Positions 35,042-38,842 of a stretch of DNA of 38,842 nucleotides are shown in pieces. The position numbers and the translations under genes were made by a program. The notes beneath the pieces are model-generated. The model made no database searches, was not told the origin of the DNA, and saw nothing but the letters and a program-made list of their open reading frames with translations. Source of the stretch: an uncultured Pseudomonadota bacterium (GTDB lineage: Bacteria > Bdellovibrionota_B > Oligoflexia > Oligoflexales > CAIYRB01); contig CAIWTN010000013.1 of NCBI GenBank assembly GCA_903915625.1, positions 1 to 38,842 on the forward strand. The letters are read 5' to 3'. Within the stretch, counting starts at the first letter, position 1, and each line of letters opens with the position of its first letter.

Positions 35042-36522
35042 CGCGCTAAGAACTCATCAGCAGCTGACTCCAACTTTGAACGTCTAGCTGCCGCTAATTT
35101 ATCAAGCTGGCGGACAGCCATCGATGTGCGTGGATTACGGAGATAAAAGTCTCGCTTTCGATCTATGAATCGCCAGTAGAGCCCATCCACGGCATCAGTC
35201 CATGGTCCTGGCTTGTAGTCACTCATTTTTAGCAAATAATTTGATCCGCAGATGTATGGCTTGGTCGCAAAAATGCCACCGTCTGAGTGCTGCCCCATAC
35301 CGTATACGTTAGGTCCCATAACCCAATCACTGGAATCTACGAACATTTCCATAAACCAGCGATAAACCTCGATCGGTTTAACCTCACAAAGTAACATTAA
35401 GTTGCTTAGGACCATCAGCCGTTCAATATGATGAGTGTAGCCATAACGAGTAACGTTTTGAATCGCTCCATCTAATACGGGAACTCCCGTGGTGGCGTCA
35501 TACCAGGCGTTTGTGAGTAGTCTCTGGTGGTCAAAAAAGTTGCTGGTCTCTTGTTTGCTGCCAAAGTTTTGATCTATGCCTCGGATAAATTCTCGCCAGC
35601 CAATAATCTGCCTGATAAAGCCCTCGACAGACGCGATCAACGACGGTTTTTTTGTCTTATGGAATGCTTTTAGCGTGGTCTCTATCACTTCATGTGGGGT
35701 GATAAGTCCTAGATTTAATGCCGGACTGAGAACGCTGTGGAATAAAAATGCTGAGTCTTTGCAGATGGCATCTTCATAAGGTCCAAAATCCTCAAGCTTC
35801 TTAGCTAGAAATTCGTTCAGCCACCGTAGCGCCTCACTTCTTGTGACGGTCAGGCCAAAGTCTAGAACATTACCCGGGTGATCTCTGAAGGTGCTGCTGA
35901 CCAAGCTCAACACTTCTTTTGTCACCTTTGTCGGTGCGCTAAATGGGGCTGTAGGCAGCTCTAAGCCTTTCGGCAGGCGCTTGCGATTTTCTGTATCGAA
36001 ACTCCAGCGCCCACCCTGAGGTTTACCGTCGTTATCCAGTAAAATGCCTAATTTGCGCCGCTGCCGCTCGTAAAAAGTCTTCATGAATGGTTTTTTAACT
36101 GACTGTAAATACTGCTGAAAATCATCACGGGAGGTGAGGAACATGGGCGACTGGTGGCTCTGTACCGTAATCTTCGCCCTTTGCAGTGCCGTGAGAAGTT
36201 TTTGCTCGAACAGTCGGTCTTCAATCTCAAATAGATCAACTACTCGCGTTGATTCCCGTTTAAGGACGGAAATCAGGCGATCTTCGTAGCTTAGTCCATC
36301 CTCGGTGAGTTGATGGTAGATCACGTCGAAACCCTGCTGGCGCAGTTCCTGGGCCCGGTGACGCATCGCTGATAGAAACAATGCAATTTTATGCTGGTGA
36401 AAGCGAAAATACGTGCAAAGTCCGAGATCCTCAGCCATAAAAATACGATGACCGCGAAAAGATGTAAGGTAGTCATCAGGAAACAACTGATTACCAAGAA
36501 GTACGAGCATTTTTTTTGTCAC
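35026..36522 (-). CDS. photolyase/cryptochrome-related flavoprotein without Fe-S cysteines
   Basis: A 498-residue member of the deoxyribodipyrimidine photolyase-related family (FeS-BCP/PhrB relatives), presumably FAD-bound and acting on UV-damaged DNA. N-terminal antenna domain: LVLLGNQLFPDDYL and FMAEDLGLCTYF. C-terminal FAD domain: GGRWSFDTENRKRLP, GYTHHIERLMVLSN, RWFMEMFVDSSDWVM, NVYGMGQHSDGGIFATKPYI. The four Cys that hold the [4Fe-4S] cluster in PhrB are absent: the C-x2-C...C segment is replaced by DYKPGPWTDAVDGLYWRF. A Cys-less branch of this family exists, so this is probably that branch. It is divergent from terC. Confidence 0.85.
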   Translation of the reverse strand: MTKKMLVLLGNQLFPDDYLTSFRGHRIFMAEDLGLCTYFRFHQHKIALFLSAMRHRAQELRQQGFDVIYHQLTEDGLSYEDRLISVLKRESTRVVDLFEIEDRLFEQKLLTALQRAKITVQSHQSPMFLTSRDDFQQYLQSVKKPFMKTFYERQRRKLGILLDNDGKPQGGRWSFDTENRKRLPKGLELPTAPFSAPTKVTKEVLSLVSSTFRDHPGNVLDFGLTVTRSEALRWLNEFLAKKLEDFGPYEDAICKDSAFLFHSVLSPALNLGLITPHEVIETTLKAFHKTKKPSLIASVEGFIRQIIGWREFIRGIDQNFGSKQETSNFFDHQRLLTNAWYDATTGVPVLDGAIQNVTRYGYTHHIERLMVLSNLMLLCEVKPIEVYRWFMEMFVDSSDWVMGPNVYGMGQHSDGGIFATKPYICGSNYLLKMSDYKPGPWTDAVDGLYWRFIDRKRDFYLRNPRTSMAVRQLDKLAAARRSKLESAADEFLARVTKE

Positions 36523-36544
36523 GTTTGACCTCTGATTGGGCGCA

Positions 36545-36561
36545 TAAGCTAAGGTAGCTTA
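36545..36561. promoter_or_regulatory. 17-bp palindrome between photolyase and terC genes
   Basis: TAAGCTA, AGG, TAGCTTA: perfect 7-bp arms at 36545-36551 and 36555-36561, in the 73-bp divergent gap, 34 bp from the terC ATG and 23 bp from the photolyase start. It is the size of a dimeric-regulator operator. Confidence 0.5.
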
Positions 36562-36595
36562 ACTCTCAATCTCTTATTTTAATACTTAGGACGCC

Positions 36596-37606
36596 ATGAC
36601 CCAGACGATCATTTTTCCATTTATAGATTACTGGTGGTTCTACCTGGCTTTTACATTTTTTGTCATGTTGCTACTTGTGATTGATCTGGGCGTATTCCAT
36701 CGGCACGCACATGCTGTGAGTATCAAAGAGTCTGTCACTTGGAGCGTCGTGTGGGTAAGTCTGGCTTTATTGTTCGACGCTGCTTTATATGCTTACACTA
36801 ATTATCGCTTCTCAGTGGATCCGACGATTGTTGCAGCAACGGGTATGGATGCTGCCACTGCTGCCAGCAAGGTGGCACTGGAGTTTCTCACCGGTTTTGT
36901 GATTGAGAAGTCATTAGCTGTCGACAACATCTTCGTCTTCGTGGTGTTGTTCCAGTTTTTCGGTGTTCCTGCGATTTATCAGCATCGGGTCCTGTTTTTT
37001 GGCATTTTGGGTGCTTTGGTTTTCCGCGGCATCTTCATTGCACTGGGTGCTTACCTGCTTAAGTTTCACTGGGCATTGACCATCGTCGGGGTGTTTTTGA
37101 TATACACCGGTGTGAAAATGATTTTTGGCAGTGATGACGAACCAGATCCAGGTGCAAATCCGTTCATTAAATGGGTAAAGAGAGTCTTTCCGGTTACCAC
37201 AGAGATTCACGGGCAGAGCTTTTTTAAACGGCTAAATGGTGCCTTATATGCGACACCATTATTCCTTGGCTTAGTATTTATTGAGTGTTCAGATATTGTG
37301 TTTGCGATAGATTCCGTGCCAGCCATTTTCGGCATCACTCGCGAACCTTTGATTGTTTACACATCCAATATTTTTGCGATTTTAGGACTGCGAGCACTTT
37401 ATTTTCTCTTGGCAGGGGTCGTTGATAAGTTCCATTACGTTAAATATGCCGTGGGTTTGATCCTGATCTTCGTCGGTTCCAAAATGACCTGGTTGACCCA
37501 TCTCATGGGCAAAGAGCTATCCATGGCCTGGTCTCTCGGTATAATTGGCGCGTTTTTAGCAGGTGGCGTTTTAATGTCCGTGGTGTCAAAACCTGAGCGT
37601 GAATAA
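36596..37606 (+). CDS. TerC/Alx-family membrane protein
   Basis: An inner-membrane protein of 336 residues and about nine helices of the TerC superfamily, the Alx branch implicated in Mn export and in loading exported enzymes with metal. Conserved acidic motifs: LLLVIDLGVFHRHAH, FLTGFVIEKSLAVDNIFVF and VFIECSDIVFAIDSVPAIFGIT, with Asp/Glu in the membrane core. AGGA precedes the ATG. The 73-bp upstream gap is too short for a yybP-ykoY Mn riboswitch, which often controls alx. It diverges from the photolyase gene across a palindrome and is followed by a hairpin. Confidence 0.93.
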   Translation: MTQTIIFPFIDYWWFYLAFTFFVMLLLVIDLGVFHRHAHAVSIKESVTWSVVWVSLALLFDAALYAYTNYRFSVDPTIVAATGMDAATAASKVALEFLTGFVIEKSLAVDNIFVFVVLFQFFGVPAIYQHRVLFFGILGALVFRGIFIALGAYLLKFHWALTIVGVFLIYTGVKMIFGSDDEPDPGANPFIKWVKRVFPVTTEIHGQSFFKRLNGALYATPLFLGLVFIECSDIVFAIDSVPAIFGITREPLIVYTSNIFAILGLRALYFLLAGVVDKFHYVKYAVGLILIFVGSKMTWLTHLMGKELSMAWSLGIIGAFLAGGVLMSVVSKPERE

Positions 37607-37638
37607 TGAGTTCTTTGACTGAGTCTACGCACTATAAA

Positions 37639-37665
37639 GGCCGGTGAGGCATATGCCCCCCGGCC
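37639..37665. terminator. GC-rich hairpin between terC and ferrochelatase-like gene
   Basis: GGCCGG (37639-37644) pairs with CCGGCC (37660-37665), and the loop contains the palindrome GGCATATGCC (37648-37657). Probable bidirectional terminator for two converging genes. A second, weaker CCTCC/GGAGG repeat follows. Confidence 0.55.
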
Positions 37666-37704
37666 CCTAATCCTCCAACTGAAGGAGGTCTCACTAAAGA
37701 ATGT

Positions 37705-38842
37705 TTAGCGTTTGGTGGATTCGCACCACTGTTTTACTGGAGGTTCAGGGGTAACTGGCTTGCCCAGTTCCTTGATGATTTCAAGGTCACCGTTGCGGCT
37801 AAGGGCCTCTTTTGTCAGAGTAGCGTAAAGTTTTGCCAGGCCCGGATCACCGTCAAAATGATTGGCTAGTTCTACCTGGGGCTTGGACCAGGTGAGAGAG
37901 GATTTCCAGTCTTTCTTGGGGTCTTTGGTTTCTAGAATTTGCCTTGCTTCGGTGTCTAAATCGAAAAGTGTTGCTCGGTGGTCCACGGTAAAGGAAAGAC
38001 GCGCGTCCAGGAGAATATATTTGCAATCATCGCTACGCATTTTTAGCGCTACTTCGTCCGAGGCTGGGGATGCCCAAGTTGCTCCGGGTATGAAGTCGTC
38101 ATTTAAAAATCCGTGGTAAAACTTGTAGGGTTTAGCTTTAGCAGCAACGTATTCAAACGCGCTTTTCATCTGCTTAATCGCTGGATCGCCCTCGTCAGTC
38201 ATCCGCGTAGGGAGGCCGTGTGATGCGACCATAACGCAGGTAAATGCAGGGCTCTTACCTGGGAACTTCTCCTTAACGTCCCGCATAATTACATCATGAA
38301 GAAGGTCGCGAAAGCGTTTGTCGTTGGAGTATTCTCGGTAAGCTAGGACTTCAGCGTCATACTCCGGGTGTTCGTGGAGATATTCGCGAATATCCTTCAT
38401 ATTCTCGCCCTGGGATGCCCACGAGCACTGCGCACCTTGATTAAACATCACGATTCTTTTGATGCCGTCTTTTTTAATCTGCTCCATGGCATCAGAAATG
38501 AACGGTGTTGTGAAATTGAAGCCGTAATAGACTTTTGCTTTGATCCCAGATTCGGCAAGAGCTTTCGCTAGCGCATCAATCTGCTTTTGGGAGTTTTCTC
38601 GGTACTTGGTCGACCCAATGATTTTGTATTGGGAGCTTACTGTGTTCACGGAAAGTTGATAGGCGGGTTCAGTGACAGCCGGTCTGGCCCAGTAGGGTAA
38701 TGGAATACCAACATTTTTATTAAACGAAACTTTGATGTAGGACTCTAGCTCTTTGAGGTCATCGATATCACCATGTGACGCCAAGAGCACGGCGATGGTT
38801 TCGGGATCGCCATTTGCGGCAAGCGCCGTGCTGGCTTCGCCC
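37705..38842 (-). CDS. ferrochelatase-like protein, 5' end cut by window
   Basis: A chelatase-superfamily protein; the frame stays open past 38842, so the N-terminus is missing (at least 17 residues precede the first internal GTG at 38790). VLLASHGDID and VSFNKNVGIPLP match the ferrochelatase start, and MVASHGLPTRMTDEGDP contains the metal-site His (residue 191 counting from 38790). The catalytic Glu of the family (GFVxDxLET motif) is not kept: the block reads TVDHRATLFDLD, with Ala at 37972-37974. The IGGGSP motif is also degenerate (IIGSTKY). It is thus ferrochelatase-related but possibly not a protoheme ferrochelatase. Whether it is exported cannot be judged from the visible part. Confidence 0.8.
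   Translation of the reverse strand, partial: GEASTALAANGDPETIAVLLASHGDIDDLKELESYIKVSFNKNVGIPLPYWARPAVTEPAYQLSVNTVSSQYKIIGSTKYRENSQKQIDALAKALAESGIKAKVYYGFNFTTPFISDAMEQIKKDGIKRIVMFNQGAQCSWASQGENMKDIREYLHEHPEYDAEVLAYREYSNDKRFRDLLHDVIMRDVKEKFPGKSPAFTCVMVASHGLPTRMTDEGDPAIKQMKSAFEYVAAKAKPYKFYHGFLNDDFIPGATWASPASDEVALKMRSDDCKYILLDARLSFTVDHRATLFDLDTEARQILETKDPKKDWKSSLTWSKPQVELANHFDGDPGLAKLYATLTKEALSRNGDLEIIKELGKPVTPEPPVKQWCESTKR

Noticed and set aside
36523-36595. yybP-ykoY manganese riboswitch before terC
   Set aside because: The gap is only 73 bp and none of the conserved core is visible.

Overview
This 38.8 kb window looks like ordinary chromosome of a flagellated, LPS-bearing Gram-negative bacterium. 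Outer-membrane and LPS functions are clear: a TolC-type channel, an RND pump with a lipoprotein adaptor, the heptose enzymes gmhA and a GT9 heptosyltransferase, lspA and several lipoproteins. Motility genes (fliG and a flagellin behind a good sigma-28-type promoter) are present but scattered. The mix suggests a delta-proteobacterium-like lineage such as Bdellovibrionota/Oligoflexia; this is inference from gene content, not a phylogenetic result. No insertion sequence, integrase, prophage or CRISPR array was seen.

Layout. Positions 1-4266 (minus) form a probable operon: lspA, a class-III aminotransferase, a tocopherol-cyclase-like lipoprotein and an APC amino-acid permease cut by the window edge. 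A tRNA-Val(CAC) follows at 4515-4591, then about 540 bp with no convincing gene but several strong nested hairpins (a possible structured RNA). Next, on the minus strand, come a tiny membrane protein, a Lys/His-rich single-pass envelope protein and a LysM lytic transglycosylase. fliG (+) converges with tgt and arginase (-). At 11.6-18.0 kb lies a self-contained efflux operon, tetR-tolC-adaptor-RND, whose promoter carries a 16-bp palindrome. Flagellin, a class I glutamine amidotransferase with a small Cys-rich partner, and msrA follow on the minus strand.

From 21 kb the plus strand carries gmhA-manA (sugar phosphates for the envelope), prfC and a small acidic ORF ending at a near-perfect bidirectional terminator shared with hup (HU). 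A SurA-N-like exported protein, rimI and a heptosyltransferase lead into a sulfur amino-acid block: cysE-cysK, then a SAM riboswitch of the SAM-I clan, metX, metB and hom. CysE ends in the GDGI tail expected for docking into CysK. The riboswitch appears to act on translation, because a CU-rich segment can pair with the metX Shine-Dalgarno. Together these genes convert serine and homoserine to cysteine and cystathionine under SAM feedback.

The right end holds a secreted GH5-like glycosidase lipoprotein with three C-terminal Cys-pair repeats, a photolyase-family protein without the usual Fe-S cysteines, a TerC/Alx membrane protein divergent from it across a palindromic site, and a 5'-truncated ferrochelatase-like protein that lacks a conserved catalytic Glu.

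I did not find a clearly new multi-gene system. The best leads are the hairpin-rich 4.7-4.9 kb segment, the riboswitch platform, the degenerate ferrochelatase-like protein, the repeat domain of the glycosidase and the unexplained lspA-linked operon.
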